From Bacteroidales bacterium Bact_23 (GTDB taxonomy: Bacteria > Bacteroidota > Bacteroidia > Bacteroidales > Lentimicrobiaceae): DNA of 5,960 nt. Made by a program: the position numbers and the translations under genes. This document shows positions 5,653 through 5,960 of this stretch, one piece after another; the first letter of the stretch is position 1; each line of letters opens with the position of its first letter. The notes below the pieces were generated by a model. It worked only from the letters and a program-made list of their open reading frames with translations, did no database searches and was not told the origin of the DNA. The DNA lies in NCBI GenBank assembly GCA_001603685.1, contig LUZO01000223.1, forward strand, positions 1 through 5,960, given 5' to 3'.

Positions 5653-5960
5653 ATGTTCCAATGTGGCAGCCAATACGAACCGTGGGATCTCATCGTCGTC
5701 GGAGCGGGCCCCGCCGGCCTATCTTGCGCCGCAAGCGCCTCCGGCGGGAATCTGAAGGTCCTCGTCCTGGAGAAGAAAAGCTCCCCCGGCCGAAAGCTCC
5801 TCATCTCGGGATCTGGAAGATGTAACCTAACCCACGAAGGCGAAGCGAGAGCCTTCCTCGACCACTACGGCGACCACGGCCGCTTCCTCCGGCCGGCCCT
5901 CCTCGGCTTCACCAACCGTGACCTCGTCGCCTTCTTTGAGGAAAGGGGCCTTTCGATGAC
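5653..5960 (+). CDS. HI0933/BaiN-type NAD(P)/FAD-dependent oxidoreductase, N-terminal part
   Basis: The frame is open from the ATG at 5653 to the right edge (102 full codons), so about three quarters of a usual family member of roughly 400 residues is missing. The N-terminal Rossmann fold is clear: DLIVVGAGPAGL with G17, G19 and G22 as the FAD dinucleotide glycines, and E40 (VLEKK) at the end of the second strand to bind the ribose. It is followed by GRKLLISGSGRCNLT (46-60), a hallmark of the HI0933-like family (TIGR00275; BaiN-type proteins). The family is cytosolic and its physiological substrate is mostly unknown. The frame is closed upstream by a TAG at 5620; an in-frame ATG at 5641 is an alternative start. 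The first ten codons are AT-rich, while the body is strongly GC-rich. Confidence 0.85.
   Translation, partial: MFQCGSQYEPWDLIVVGAGPAGLSCAASASGGNLKVLVLEKKSSPGRKLLISGSGRCNLTHEGEARAFLDHYGDHGRFLRPALLGFTNRDLVAFFEERGLSM

Noticed and set aside
5550..5825. Plus-strand ORF of 91 codons across the flavoprotein start
   Set aside because: Its second half is an Arg/Pro-rich shadow of the clearly conserved Rossmann-fold frame, and it has no ribosome site.

Overview
The window looks archaeal and most like a methanogen of the Methanothrix/Methanosaeta type (Methanosarcinales). This is an inference. It rests on TATA-box plus Shine-Dalgarno architecture, on the style of the VWA, Ig-like, WD40 and TPR repeat proteins, and on GC-rich flanks around a more AT-rich interior. 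No RNA gene, CRISPR array, transposase or integrase was found.

Layout: (a) 1-295, minus strand, is the GC-rich 5' part of an unrecognised gene that runs off the left edge. (b) 296-528 is a divergent promoter region. (c) 529-3045, plus strand, is a large secreted protein: signal peptide, VWA domain with an intact MIDAS, two Ig-like repeats, and a complete seven-bladed WD40 propeller. The ORF is open back to 415, but 529 is the better start. (d) 3046-3165 is a short convergent intergenic gap with a two-tier hairpin. (e) 3166-5298, minus strand, is a second exported protein: signal peptide, a large cysteine-containing central domain of unknown function, and four C-terminal TPRs, the first two being a recent 123-bp duplication. 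(f) 5299-5652 is an AT-rich non-coding stretch with the minus-strand promoter, a 23-bp direct repeat carrying a TATA-like core, and two dyads. (g) 5653-5960, plus strand, is the 5' part of a HI0933/BaiN-type FAD flavoprotein that runs off the right edge.

The two central genes converge and each has its own promoter, so they are not an operon. Both encode exported proteins built from protein-interaction repeats. They may work at the cell surface as adhesion or scaffold proteins, but nothing in the sequence proves that they act together. The interior (about 300-5680) has lower and patchy GC compared with both flanks, which suggests accessory or recombined DNA between two core genes.
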